Source: JBEVJK01 sp963791325 (GTDB lineage Bacteria; Pseudomonadota; Alphaproteobacteria; Rhizobiales; Rhizobiaceae). Taken from it: DNA of 64,000 nucleotides. The position numbers were made by a program, and so were the translations under genes. Shown piece by piece: positions 1-8,544 of this stretch; the first letter of the stretch is position 1; each line of letters opens with the position of its first letter. The stretch is from assembly GCA_963791325.1 (NCBI GenBank), contig CAWBRU010000003.1:310001-374000 (forward strand). The letters run 5' to 3'. Below the pieces are notes generated by a model that saw nothing but the letters and a program-made list of their open reading frames with translations, was not told where the DNA came from and did not search any database.

Positions 1-168
1 GGTCTGCTGGAGATGCAGCTGGAAGCCCTGTTTCAGCTGCGGATTGGTTGCCTTTTCGATCATGTCCGGCAGCGATTTCTCGATCTGCTTCTCCGCATAA
101 TAGATGTCCTGCAGGGTGTGCACGAAGAGGTCGTCAAATGACTGGATGTCCTTCGAAAAGAAGCCCAT
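1..168 (-). CDS. DUF892 (YciE/YciF) ferritin-like protein, partial
   Basis: The reverse strand reads 56 clean codons of the N-terminus of a ferritin-like DUF892 protein; the rest lies beyond the window edge. It begins MGFFSKDIQSFDDLF and continues HTLQDIYYAEKQI, the conserved first helix of this family. An AGGA about eight bases before the ATG (168-166) supports the start. Family members are small four-helix-bundle proteins with a ferritin-like metal site, often linked to stress; their exact role is unsettled. Nothing upstream on this strand looks like an operon partner. Assignment rests on the N-terminal signature only. Confidence 0.85.
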   Translation of the reverse strand, partial: MGFFSKDIQSFDDLFVHTLQDIYYAEKQIEKSLPDMIEKATNPQLKQGFQLHLQQT

Positions 169-504
169 TGTTTATGTCCTTTCATGATGGTGGCGATTTG
201 TGTGGGGCTCGTCCTGGCTGGCAATGCCCTGCTGTCCCAACGCCTCCGCTCACCGAGTGTTCCGAAAAATCGCCAGTTTGAACCACGCTCGGAAGGGTTT
301 GACAGGGCCTGTCTGCGTTGCCGATCGGCAACAGGGTCGCAGCGCATCGCCGGCCGCATCAAATGACCCCGAATCAGCCCGATTTCAGTCACGTTCGATC
401 GTAGTTTTCGTGAACTGTTAAGGCGGCGTTCACCGAGTATTCACCGTTGGCACCTACTCTGTGACCATCGGAACGGGACGTCCGAAAGACTGGGATTCGG
501 TAAA

Positions 505-654
505 ATGGCTTTCTGGGTTCAGATCACGCACTATGCGTCGGCATTGCGGGAGTTTGTTGCGCCGACCTATCGGCCGGAACGCCACTATATGCGCGGTCCG
601 GGCCCGGCCTGCCGCCGGCAGCGAACTTACCGGACGCCTCCCACGCTTCACTAG
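505..654 (+). CDS. Possible small ORF, 49 residues, unknown
   Basis: An ATG at 505 opens a 49-codon frame beginning MAFWVQITHYASALREFVAP and ending PPTLH, then TAG at 652-654. The aromatic, hydrophobic start and basic tail (YRPERHYMRG, CRRQR) look more protein-like than other frames here, but there is no good ribosome-binding site and I recognise no family. The stop codon is the first three bases of a palindromic repeat, so the frame may be a remnant closed by the repeat. Treat as hypothetical. Confidence 0.3.
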   Translation: MAFWVQITHYASALREFVAPTYRPERHYMRGPGPACRRQRTYRTPPTLH

Positions 655-690
655 AGCGGATCACCTTTTCTTCGAATCGGTGTTCCGCTC
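654..690. repeat. Palindromic repeat unit, copy A
   Basis: Imperfect inverted repeat: left arm GAGCGGATCACC (654-665), 13-base loop ending TTCGAATC, right arm GGTGTTCCGCTC (679-690), 11 of 12 positions complementary. The same unit recurs at 34559-34595 with the same left arm and the TTCGAATC loop. It resembles the small palindromic intergenic repeats common in Hyphomicrobiales genomes (from memory, not searched). The T and A before it complete a TAG stop for the small ORF at 505. Confidence 0.8.
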
Positions 691-887
691 CAAATCTGGC
701 GCGAGGCGTCGACCGGAGCACTGAGGCGTCCCGGCGGCCCCTCTATTTCCGACCGGTTCCGGCGGAACGGCTTGCCCGGCCGGCCGAAAGAGCTCAGTTT
801 TTTTCCGGTGATGTCGAAATGAGGCCGCCGCGGCCGTCATCTGCTCGGTCCGCATGGGGCGGATCTCAACCTCATCGGGAGACGATC

Positions 888-1223
888 ATGAAGTATCTGA
901 TGTTGATCTATGCCAACGAAGCCGCCGCCGCAGCAAGCGGCGACAGCGTCTCGCCGGCCTATGCTGCCTATACCGAGGCGATGCAGAAGGCCGGCGTCCT
1001 GGTCGGCGGCGAACGGCTGAGGCCGACCGCCTCGGCGACCACGGTGCGGGTGCGGGACGGGAAGACGCAAGTGCTCGATGGACCCTACGCCGACACCAAG
1101 GAGCAGCTCGGCGGCTATTACATGATCGAGGTGCCGGACATCGACGCGGCATTGGCTTGGGCTGCGCGCTGTCCGGGCGCCGGGACGGGTTCGCTCGAAG
1201 TTCGCCCGGTCTGGGCGATGTAG
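888..1223 (+). CDS. YCII/DGPF-domain protein
   Basis: 111-residue protein beginning MKYLMLIYANE, with VLDGPYADTKEQLGGYYMIEV near residues 63-83 containing the DGPF-type signature (DGPY here) of YCII-related proteins. The ATG at 888 follows GGGAGACG, a reasonable ribosome-binding site. It ends seven bases before an ECF-type sigma factor gene. DGPF proteins are the standard genomic partners of ECF42-type sigma factors, so the pair is expected to be co-transcribed and functionally linked. The biochemical role of DGPF proteins is not settled; members of the wider YCII family have a ferredoxin-like fold with a conserved His/Asp pair. Confidence 0.9.
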   Translation: MKYLMLIYANEAAAAASGDSVSPAYAAYTEAMQKAGVLVGGERLRPTASATTVRVRDGKTQVLDGPYADTKEQLGGYYMIEVPDIDAALAWAARCPGAGTGSLEVRPVWAM

Positions 1224-1230
1224 ATCGGGG

Positions 1231-2505
1231 ATGCACCCGGCTGAGCAGGCGCGGGCGGCAGCCGAAGCCGCCGCCCGGCAGAGCTACGGCAAGCTGGTGG
1301 CCTTCCTTGCGGCGCGCACCCGCGATGTCGCCGCGGCCGAGGATGCGCTTGCCGACGCCTTCGCGGCGGCGCTGTCCAGGTGGCCGCAGAGCGGCGTGCC
1401 GCGTCATCCCGAAGCATGGCTGATGACGGTGGCCCGGCGCCGCCTGATCGATGCGGCAAGGCGCCGCAAGACGAGCACGGCGGCAGCGCCGGAGCTGACC
1501 CGCATCGCCGCGGAACTAGAGGCAGCCGCGGGCGAAGGCAGGCTGCCCGACGAGCGCCTCGGCCTGATGTTTGCTTGCGCCCACCCGGCCATCGAGGAAA
1601 GCGTGCGTGCGCCGCTCATCCTGCAGACGATCCTCGGCTTCGATGCCGCGACCATCGCCTCGGCCTTTCTGGTTTCGCCGGCCGCCATGAGCCAGCGGCT
1701 GGTGCGGGCCAAGACCCGCATCCGCCAGGCCGGGATTCCCCTGCGCATTCCCGAGCCGGCCGATTTCGGCGAACGGCTCAATGCCGTACTCGAGGCCGTC
1801 TACGCGGCGTATGCCGAAGGCTGGCTCGACCCGACCGGCGCCGAGACGAAGCGGCGCAATCTCGCTGCCGAAGGGATTTGGCTCGGACGACTGATTGCCG
1901 GGCTGATGCCGGCCGAGCCGGAGGCGCTTGGGCTGCTTGCGCTGATGCTGTTTGCCGAATCGCGCCGCCCGGCGCGACGCTCCTGCGCCGGCGATTATGT
2001 CCCCTTGGCCGAGCAGGACACCCGGCTCTGGGATGGAGCGCTGGTTGCCGAAGCCGAAGCCACGTTGCGCAGGGCCAGCAGGGAGGGCCGCGCCGGCCGC
2101 TACCAGGTCGAGGCTGCGATCCAGTCGGCTCATGCTGCCCGGCGCGCGACGGGAGAGACCGACTGGCCGGCGATTGCAGCGCTCTACGATGCGCTGGCCG
2201 TGCTGGCGCCCACCCCGGTGGTCGCCATCAACCGCGCCGCAGCCATCGGGCAAGCGGAGGGCGCCGCGCGGGGACTTGAAGCTCTGGGCCAGGTGGCCGA
2301 CGATCCGCGAATGGCTGACTATCAGCCCTACTGGGCGGCACGGGCCGGGCTGCTTGCCCGGTTGGGTCATCGGGAAGAGGCCGACCGGGCCTATTTGCGA
2401 GCGATCGGCCTTGAGCGGGACGCCGCCGTGCGCCGCTTCCTGGAAGCCCGCCGCGCTGATCTCGCAATTCAGCCCAGCCCCTCGAACAGCGCCGTCGACA
2501 GATAG
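1231..2505 (+). CDS. ECF42-type RNA polymerase sigma factor
   Basis: 424-residue sigma-70 family factor. Residues 15-80 match region 2 (DVAAAEDALADAF, then AWLMTVARRRLIDAARRR), and residues 130-170 match region 4 (LQTILGFDAATIASAFLVS, MSQRLVRAKTRIR). A long alanine-rich helical C-terminal extension of about 250 residues with TPR-like repeats follows; this extension and the adjacent DGPF gene are the hallmarks of ECF42. There is no linked anti-sigma factor, which is usual for the group, where the extension is thought to control activity. The 3' end overlaps the convergent cysK gene by 37 bases. Confidence 0.9.
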   Translation: MHPAEQARAAAEAAARQSYGKLVAFLAARTRDVAAAEDALADAFAAALSRWPQSGVPRHPEAWLMTVARRRLIDAARRRKTSTAAAPELTRIAAELEAAAGEGRLPDERLGLMFACAHPAIEESVRAPLILQTILGFDAATIASAFLVSPAAMSQRLVRAKTRIRQAGIPLRIPEPADFGERLNAVLEAVYAAYAEGWLDPTGAETKRRNLAAEGIWLGRLIAGLMPAEPEALGLLALMLFAESRRPARRSCAGDYVPLAEQDTRLWDGALVAEAEATLRRASREGRAGRYQVEAAIQSAHAARRATGETDWPAIAALYDALAVLAPTPVVAINRAAAIGQAEGAARGLEALGQVADDPRMADYQPYWAARAGLLARLGHREEADRAYLRAIGLERDAAVRRFLEARRADLAIQPSPSNSAVDR

Positions 2506-3443
2506 CGCTCGGCAAAGGACGGGATGATCACCACCATGTTCTTGCCGGTGTTTTCGGGCCGGCTGCCGACCACGGCCGCAGCCTGCAGCGCCGCCCCGGA
2601 GGAGATGCCGACCGGCACGCCCTCCAGCCGCGCGACGAGGCGGGCATTGGCGAAGGCGTCGTCGTTGGAGACCACGACGATCTCGTCATAGATGCCGGTG
2701 TCCAGGATCTTGGGCGCGAAGCCCGCGCCGATGCCCTGGATCTTGTGCGGCCCCGGCTGCCCGCCGGACAGAACCGGCGAGGCCTCGGGCTCGACGGCGA
2801 TGACCTTCAGCGCCGGGTTGCGGTCTTTCAGCACCTGGCCGGCGCCGGTGATGGTCCCGCCGGTGCCGATGCCGGATATCAGGATGTCGACCTTGCCGCC
2901 GGTGTCGTTCCAGATTTCCTCCGCCGTGGTGCGGCGGTGGATCTCGGGATTGGCCGGATTTTCGAATTGCTGCGGGATGACTGCTTCGGGCAGCGTCGCG
3001 ACCAGTTCCTCGGCCTTGGCGATGGCCCCGCGCATGCCTTTGGCACCCTCGGTCAACACCAGCTCGGCGCCGAGCAGCAGCAGCATCTTTCGCCGTTCGA
3101 GCGACATCGTCTCCGGCATGGTCAGGATCAGCTTGTAGCCTTTTGCGGCTGCGGCAAACGCCAGCGCAATGCCGGTGTTGCCGGAGGTGGGTTCGACCAA
3201 AGTGGTTCGCCCGGGGCGAATCCGACCGGCAGCTTCCAGCGCCTCGATCATCGCCACGCCGATACGGTCCTTGACGCTGCCGATCGGATTGAAGAACTCC
3301 AGCTTGGCCAGAACATTGGCGACGATGCCCTTCTCGCGGGCGAATTTGTCGAGCCTGACGAGCGGCGTGTCGCCGATCGTGTCGGTGATCGAAGCATAGA
3401 CGCGGCCGCGACCCGGCTGGCTCCTGGCGGCGGGCTGGTTCAT
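2469..3443 (-). CDS. cysK: Cysteine synthase A (O-acetylserine sulfhydrylase)
   Basis: PLP-dependent enzyme making L-cysteine from O-acetylserine and sulfide in the cytoplasm. The PLP lysine sits in NPIGSVKDRIG near residue 55, with the substrate loop EPTSGNTGIA and the phosphate-binding loop GTGGTITG further on. Two ATGs occur in tandem; AGGGAG lies four bases before the first and seven before the second, so the second (3443) is chosen, giving 324 residues, close to family length. It is convergent with, and overlaps, the sigma factor gene, and divergent from the hydantoinase-like gene. Cystathionine beta-synthase-type relatives lack this overall pattern; assignment is firm. Confidence 0.95.
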   Translation of the reverse strand: MNQPAARSQPGRGRVYASITDTIGDTPLVRLDKFAREKGIVANVLAKLEFFNPIGSVKDRIGVAMIEALEAAGRIRPGRTTLVEPTSGNTGIALAFAAAAKGYKLILTMPETMSLERRKMLLLLGAELVLTEGAKGMRGAIAKAEELVATLPEAVIPQQFENPANPEIHRRTTAEEIWNDTGGKVDILISGIGTGGTITGAGQVLKDRNPALKVIAVEPEASPVLSGGQPGPHKIQGIGAGFAPKILDTGIYDEIVVVSNDDAFANARLVARLEGVPVGISSGAALQAAAVVGSRPENTGKNMVVIIPSFAERYLSTALFEGLG

Positions 3444-3586
3444 CATGAGGCTCCCTGATTGGTGCACGGAACGGGCGGCGAGGGACCTTGCGGCTGCCGC
3501 CAGTCAAGGTCAAGCGGCTTCCGCTGCCCGTCCCGATGCGCTAAGGGCTGCCACCATTTCCGCAAAAACTCGGGACCGCCCGCCGC

Positions 3587-5602
3587 ATGAAACATTCCGA
3601 TCCCGCGCGCCCGCTGTTCTTGGGCATCGACACGGGCGGCACCTACACCGACGCCGTGCTCTGGTCGGAAACGGCCGGGATCGTCGCCAAGGCCAAGGCG
3701 TTGACTACCCGCCATGACCTGGCCGTCGGCATCGCCGGCGCCGTCGACGCGGTGCTCCGCTCGGCGCAGGTCAGGCCTGATGCTGTCAAGCTGGTGTCGA
3801 TGTCGACGACGCTCGCCACCAACGCGCTGGTCGAGGGGCAGGGCGGTCGCGTCGCCCTGGTGATGATCGGCTTTTCCGAAGCCGACCTTGCGCGCGACGG
3901 CTTGCGGGCAGCGCTGGCCAGCGATCCCGTGATCTTCTGCCGCGGCGGCCACGACGTTCACGGCAATGCCCATCCGCTCGACCTCGAGCCGCTGGGAGCG
4001 GCGCTGCCCGAACTCGGCGAAAGCGTCTCCGGTTTTGCCGTCTGCGCTTATTTCGCAGTGCGCAATCCGGCGCACGAACTTGCCGCCCGCGACCTGATCC
4101 GCGCCGGCTCTGGCCTGCCGGTGACGGCATCGCACGAGCTTTCGGCCAAGCTCGGCGGGCCGCGGCGGGCGCTCACCACGCTGCTCAATGCCCGGCTGAT
4201 CGCCATGATCGACCGGCTGGTCGCCGCGACCGAAGGCTTCCTGGCCGAACGCGGCATCGCCGCGCCGCTGATGGTGGTGCGCGGCGACGGCGCCCTGGTC
4301 TCGGCCGCCTTCGCCCGCGGCCGCCCGATCGAAACGATCCTGTCCGGCCCGGCGGCAAGCCTGGTCGGCGCCCGCCATCTCACCGGACTGGAGGATGCGG
4401 TGGTGTCCGACATCGGCGGAACCACCACCGACGTCGCGGTGCTCGACCACGGCCGGCCTCGCCTCGATCCGCAGGGCGCCACCGTCGGCGGCTTCCGCAC
4501 CATGGTCGAGGCCGTCGCCATGCGCACCTTCGGGCTGGGCGGGGATTCCGAGGTCGGCCTCGAAGACGGCGGGCTTGAGCCGCGGCTGACGCTCGGTCCA
4601 CGCCGGCTGGTGCCGCTGGCGCTCGCCGCGGCCGGCCATGCCGAGGCGGTGGTCGGGTCCCTGGAGCGTCAGGGGCGCGCCCCCAATCCCGGCCGCCTGG
4701 ACGGCCGCTTCGCCATGCGCACCGGCGTGCCCGAACGCTTGGCCGCCGGCCTCAGCGGGCCGGAAGCGCGGCTCTTCGCCCAGATCGCCGATGCGCCGCG
4801 GCCGCTCGACGGGCTGCTGGTCGCCACCGCTCAGAACGCCACGCTCAACCGTCTGGTCGCCCGCGGCCTGGTCCACATCGTCGGTTTCACGCCGTCCGAT
4901 GCCGCCCATGTGCTCGGCAAGCAAGCCACCTGGAACAGAGAAGCGGCGGAGCTCGGCGCCGCGCTTTTCGCCCGCAAGCGCGACGCCCGCGGCTTGCCGC
5001 TGGCGGCCGGCGGCGCGGAGCTGGCCGGCCGGGTGCTGACGGCGCTGACCCGGACCTCCGCCGAGGTGATCCTGGAGACGGCTTTCGCCGAGGACGGCCT
5101 CGACGGCGCGGCAACCGTTGCCCATGCGCTCGTCCAGCGGGCCGTCGACGCCAGTCCGGGGATTGCCCGCCTGTCGGTCGCCCTCGACCGCCCGGTCATC
5201 GGCCTCGGCGCCTCGGCGCCGCTGCACTATGCTGCCCTTGCTCCATTGGTGGGCAACAGCTGCATCGTGCCGGAGGACACCGATGTCGCCAACGCCGTCG
5301 GTGCCGTGGTCGGGCAGGTGCGCATCAGGTCCGAAGCCCGGGTCAGCCAGCCCCAGGAGGGCCTGTTCCGGCTTTCCGCAGGCGCTACGATGCGCGATTT
5401 CACCACCGAAGGCGAAGCCTTGGCCGCCGCCGAAGCTGCCGTGCGCGATCTCGCCGCCGCTGCCGCCGGCGCTGCCGGCGCCGACACACTGGAGGTCGAG
5501 CTGTTCCGCGAGATGAAGGCGGCGACGGTCGAGGGTCAGCGCACCTTCATCGAAGCCGCGGTCGTCGCGGTGGCGACCGGGCGTCCGCGGCTCGCCCGAT
5601 GA
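3587..5602 (+). CDS. Hydantoinase/oxoprolinase A-like ATPase
   Basis: 671-residue protein of the HyuA/oxoprolinase family. The N-terminus has the ASKHA-type phosphate loop (FLGIDTGGTYTDAVLW, near residue 12) and a second loop DIGGTTTDVAVLD near residue 272. Relatives catalyse ATP-dependent ring opening of hydantoins or 5-oxoproline, or acetone carboxylation, usually with a HyuB partner. No HyuB gene follows; the next gene is malate synthase. The substrate therefore cannot be inferred. It is divergent from cysK with a 143-base spacer. A complete frame with no truncation is seen. Confidence 0.85.
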   Translation: MKHSDPARPLFLGIDTGGTYTDAVLWSETAGIVAKAKALTTRHDLAVGIAGAVDAVLRSAQVRPDAVKLVSMSTTLATNALVEGQGGRVALVMIGFSEADLARDGLRAALASDPVIFCRGGHDVHGNAHPLDLEPLGAALPELGESVSGFAVCAYFAVRNPAHELAARDLIRAGSGLPVTASHELSAKLGGPRRALTTLLNARLIAMIDRLVAATEGFLAERGIAAPLMVVRGDGALVSAAFARGRPIETILSGPAASLVGARHLTGLEDAVVSDIGGTTTDVAVLDHGRPRLDPQGATVGGFRTMVEAVAMRTFGLGGDSEVGLEDGGLEPRLTLGPRRLVPLALAAAGHAEAVVGSLERQGRAPNPGRLDGRFAMRTGVPERLAAGLSGPEARLFAQIADAPRPLDGLLVATAQNATLNRLVARGLVHIVGFTPSDAAHVLGKQATWNREAAELGAALFARKRDARGLPLAAGGAELAGRVLTALTRTSAEVILETAFAEDGLDGAATVAHALVQRAVDASPGIARLSVALDRPVIGLGASAPLHYAALAPLVGNSCIVPEDTDVANAVGAVVGQVRIRSEARVSQPQEGLFRLSAGATMRDFTTEGEALAAAEAAVRDLAAAAAGAAGADTLEVELFREMKAATVEGQRTFIEAAVVAVATGRPRLAR

Positions 5603-5706
5603 GCCGCTTGCGCACCACCAGAACCGCTTGATTGACCCCTTTCCCGCGACATGCCAAAGCGCAGGCAGGCTGGACAGAGCTGCAGAATGCAGGAGATTTT
5701 GAACCG

Positions 5707-7860
5707 ATGACTGATCGGATCGATCGCGGCGGCCTTCAGGTGGCGGCGGAGCTGGCCGAATTCGTCCGCCGCGAAGCCCTGCCCGGGACCGGGGTCGAAG
5801 AGGGGGCGTTCTGGCGCGATTTCGCCGCGATCGTCGACGATCTGACGCCGAAGAACCAGGCGCTGCTGGAGAAGCGCGACGCGCTCCAGCGTGAGCTGGA
5901 CGATTGGTACCGAGACCATGGCGCGCCGGTGGATCTGGAGGCCTACACCGCCTTCTTGCGCGAGATCGGCTATCTTCTGCCCGAGGGGCCGGCCTTCCAG
6001 GTCTCCACGGCCGACGTCGATCCCGAGATCGCGGCGGTCGCCGGGCCGCAGCTGGTCGTGCCGGTGACCAATGCGCGCTATGCCCTCAATGCCGCCAATG
6101 CGCGCTGGGGCTCGCTCTACGATGCGCTTTACGGCACCGACGCCATCCCTGAAGAGGGCGGCGCCGAGCGCAGCAATGGCTACAATCCCGTCCGCGGCGC
6201 CCGCGTCGTCGCCTGGGCGCGGCGCTTCCTCGATGCCGCCGTGCCGCTTGCCGAGGGATCGTGGGCCGATTGCGCGGCGCTCACGGTAGCCGGCGGAAAG
6301 CTGGCGCCGCGGCTGGCCGATCCCAATTGCTTTGCCGGCTATAAAGGTGATCCGGCATCGCCGGATGCCGTGCTGCTGCGCCACCACGGCCTGCACATCG
6401 AGATCGTCGTCGACCGGAAGAGCCCGATCGGGACAGGCGATGCCGCCGGCATCGCCGACCTCGTGCTCGAGGCTGCGCTGACCACCATCCAGGACTGCGA
6501 GGATTCGGTGGCGACCGTCGATGCGGCCGACAAGGTGCTCGCCTATCGGAACTGGCTTGGGCTGATGAAAGGCGATCTTTCCGAGGAGATCAGCAAAGGC
6601 AGCTCCCGCTTTACCCGCCGCCTCAATCCGGATCGCCTCTACACCGCACCGGACGGCGGCGAGCTCGTGCTGCCCGGCCGCTCTTTGATGCTGGTGCGCA
6701 ATGTCGGCCACCTGATGACCACGCCGGCGATCCTCGATGGTGACGGCCGTGAGGTGCCGGAAGGCATCATGGATGCCATGCTGACCGCCCTGATTGCGCT
6801 CCACGATATCGGCGCCGGCGGCCGGCGGGCCAATTCGCGCGCCGGCTCGGTCTACATCGTCAAGCCGAAGATGCATGGCCCGGAGGAGGTGGCGTTTGCG
6901 GTCGAACTGTTCGGCCGCGTCGAACAGGCGTTGGGCATGCGCGAGAACACCTTGAAGATGGGCATCATGGACGAGGAGCGGCGCACCACCGTCAACCTGA
7001 TGGAATGCATTCGTGCCGCTGCCGCCCGGGTCTGCTTCATCAACACCGGCTTCCTCGACCGCACCGGCGACGAGATCCATACCTCGATGGAAGCCGGGCC
7101 GATGATCCGCAAGGGCGACATGAAGGCCGCGCCCTGGATCGCCGCCTACGAAGCCTGGAACGTCGATACCGGGCTGGCGGCAGGGCTTTCCGGCCACGCG
7201 CAAATCGGCAAGGGGATGTGGGCGATGCCCGACAGGATGGCGGCGATGCTGGCCGAAAAGGGCGCGCATCCCAGGGCCGGGGCCAACACCGCCTGGGTGC
7301 CGTCGCCGACGGCCGCGACGCTGCATGCCACCCACTATCACCAGGTCGATGTCCATGCCGTTCAGGCAGCGATCCGCGACCGGCCGCGGGCCAAGCTCGC
7401 CGATATCCTCTCGGTGCCGGTGGCCACGCGCCCCAATTGGAGCCCGGAGGAGATCCAGACCGAACTGGACAACAACGTCCAGGGCATTCTGGGCTATGTG
7501 GTGCGCTGGATCGATCAAGGCGTGGGCTGCTCCAAGGTGCCCGACATCGACGATGTCGGGCTGATGGAGGATCGCGCCACCTTGCGCATTTCCTCCCAGC
7601 ACATCGCCAACTGGCTGCGCCATGGCGTGTGCAGCCGCGATCAGGTGATGGAGACGCTGAAGCGGATGGCGGCGATCGTCGACCGCCAGAACGCCGGGGA
7701 TCCGCTCTACCGGCCGATGGCGCCGGATTTCGACGGTTCGATCGCCTTCCATGCGGCCTGCGATCTGGTGTTTGAAGGCCGTGCTCAACCGAACGGCTAT
7801 ACGGAGCCGATCCTGCATGCGCGCCGGCTCGAGCGCAAACACCAGCTGGCCGCCGGCTGA
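5707..7860 (+). CDS. glcB: Malate synthase G
   Basis: Condenses glyoxylate with acetyl-CoA to malate. The frame from ATG 5707 encodes 717 residues, the G-isoform length (about 720), against about 530 for the A isoform. Conserved stretches include LTTIQDCEDSVATVDAADK near residue 262, the catalytic-region MGIMDEERRTTVNL near residue 418 and HIANWLRHGV near the end. AGGAG at 5691-5695 lies 11 bases before the ATG; the frame extends upstream to a TTG at 5632 but the extra residues are not family-like. It stands alone, with tsaB ten bases downstream on the same strand. Confidence 0.96.
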   Translation: MTDRIDRGGLQVAAELAEFVRREALPGTGVEEGAFWRDFAAIVDDLTPKNQALLEKRDALQRELDDWYRDHGAPVDLEAYTAFLREIGYLLPEGPAFQVSTADVDPEIAAVAGPQLVVPVTNARYALNAANARWGSLYDALYGTDAIPEEGGAERSNGYNPVRGARVVAWARRFLDAAVPLAEGSWADCAALTVAGGKLAPRLADPNCFAGYKGDPASPDAVLLRHHGLHIEIVVDRKSPIGTGDAAGIADLVLEAALTTIQDCEDSVATVDAADKVLAYRNWLGLMKGDLSEEISKGSSRFTRRLNPDRLYTAPDGGELVLPGRSLMLVRNVGHLMTTPAILDGDGREVPEGIMDAMLTALIALHDIGAGGRRANSRAGSVYIVKPKMHGPEEVAFAVELFGRVEQALGMRENTLKMGIMDEERRTTVNLMECIRAAAARVCFINTGFLDRTGDEIHTSMEAGPMIRKGDMKAAPWIAAYEAWNVDTGLAAGLSGHAQIGKGMWAMPDRMAAMLAEKGAHPRAGANTAWVPSPTAATLHATHYHQVDVHAVQAAIRDRPRAKLADILSVPVATRPNWSPEEIQTELDNNVQGILGYVVRWIDQGVGCSKVPDIDDVGLMEDRATLRISSQHIANWLRHGVCSRDQVMETLKRMAAIVDRQNAGDPLYRPMAPDFDGSIAFHAACDLVFEGRAQPNGYTEPILHARRLERKHQLAAG

Positions 7861-7869
7861 TCGGATGAC

Positions 7870-8544
7870 ATGAGGGTGCTGGCCATCGATACCGCCGCCA
7901 ATCTCTGCGCGGCTTGCATCTTCGATGAGGCCGCCGGCGTCGAGCTCGGCCGTGCCGTGCTGGACCTCGGGGGCAAGGGCCATGCCGAGACGCTGATCGG
8001 CGTCATCGAGACCGCCTTGCAGGCCGCGGATTGCCGTTACCGCGACATCGGTCGGATCGGCGTCTCGATCGGCCCTGGTTCGTTCACCGGAGTGCGGATC
8101 GGGGTGGCGACCGCGCGTGGGCTGGCGCTCGCATTGGCCGTCGAAGCCATCGGTATCTCGGCGCTGGAAGCTGTTGCCGTCGAAGCACGCGCCGTATCGC
8201 CCGGCCGGCCGGTCCTGGCCGTCATCCCCGCCGGCCGCGGCGATGTCTATGCGGCTCTCTACGATGACACGGGTGCCCTCATCCTCGGACCCTCGCTGCT
8301 GACGGAAGAAGCCGCAGCCGGCCATGCCGGCCTGGACGGCACCGTGCTGACCGGGCCTGCCGCAGCGCTTCTCGGCGGGGCCGGCCAGCTGGTTCACGCC
8401 TCCGGTGCGAGCGCCGACGTCGCCACCTACGCCCGTCTTGCCGCCGCGGCGCCGGCAGGATCGCCAAAGCCGCGCCCGCTCTACCTGCGACCACCGGATG
8501 CGCGGCCGCAATCGGCGCCCGCGGCCGTCGGGAGGAAACCGTGA
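7870..8544 (+). CDS. tsaB: tRNA threonylcarbamoyladenosine protein TsaB
   Basis: 224-residue TsaB, partner of TsaD in making t6A37 on ANN-decoding tRNAs. It starts MRVLAIDTAANLCAACI and contains GPGSFTGVRIGVATARGLA near residues 74-92, the family signature. It overlaps rimI by a few bases (GTGATG at the junction), so the two are translationally coupled, the standard tsaB-rimI arrangement. The C-terminal 30 residues are proline-rich and poorly conserved, as in relatives. Confidence 0.95.
   Translation: MRVLAIDTAANLCAACIFDEAAGVELGRAVLDLGGKGHAETLIGVIETALQAADCRYRDIGRIGVSIGPGSFTGVRIGVATARGLALALAVEAIGISALEAVAVEARAVSPGRPVLAVIPAGRGDVYAALYDDTGALILGPSLLTEEAAAGHAGLDGTVLTGPAAALLGGAGQLVHASGASADVATYARLAAAAPAGSPKPRPLYLRPPDARPQSAPAAVGRKP

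Larger units (their letters stand above)
169..887. other. Gene-poor intergenic stretch
   Basis: About 720 bases with no convincing long gene. It holds the leader of the DUF892 gene (AGGA near 177-180 on the minus strand), a possible 49-codon small ORF (505-654) and a palindromic repeat unit (654-690). Several overlapping open frames occur on both strands, but they have atypical amino acid content and no recognisable motifs, as expected from GC-rich DNA. No tRNA or terminator with a T-run was recognised. Confidence 0.6.

Noticed and set aside
3443..5227. 594-codon minus-strand frame across the hydantoinase gene
   Set aside because: Shadow of the hydantoinase reading frame with no domain and skewed composition.
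5536..8511. 991-codon open frame on the minus strand across glcB and tsaB
   Set aside because: It is antisense to well-supported genes, rich in R/G/H/Q/A typical of GC-rich shadow frames, and has no motif.
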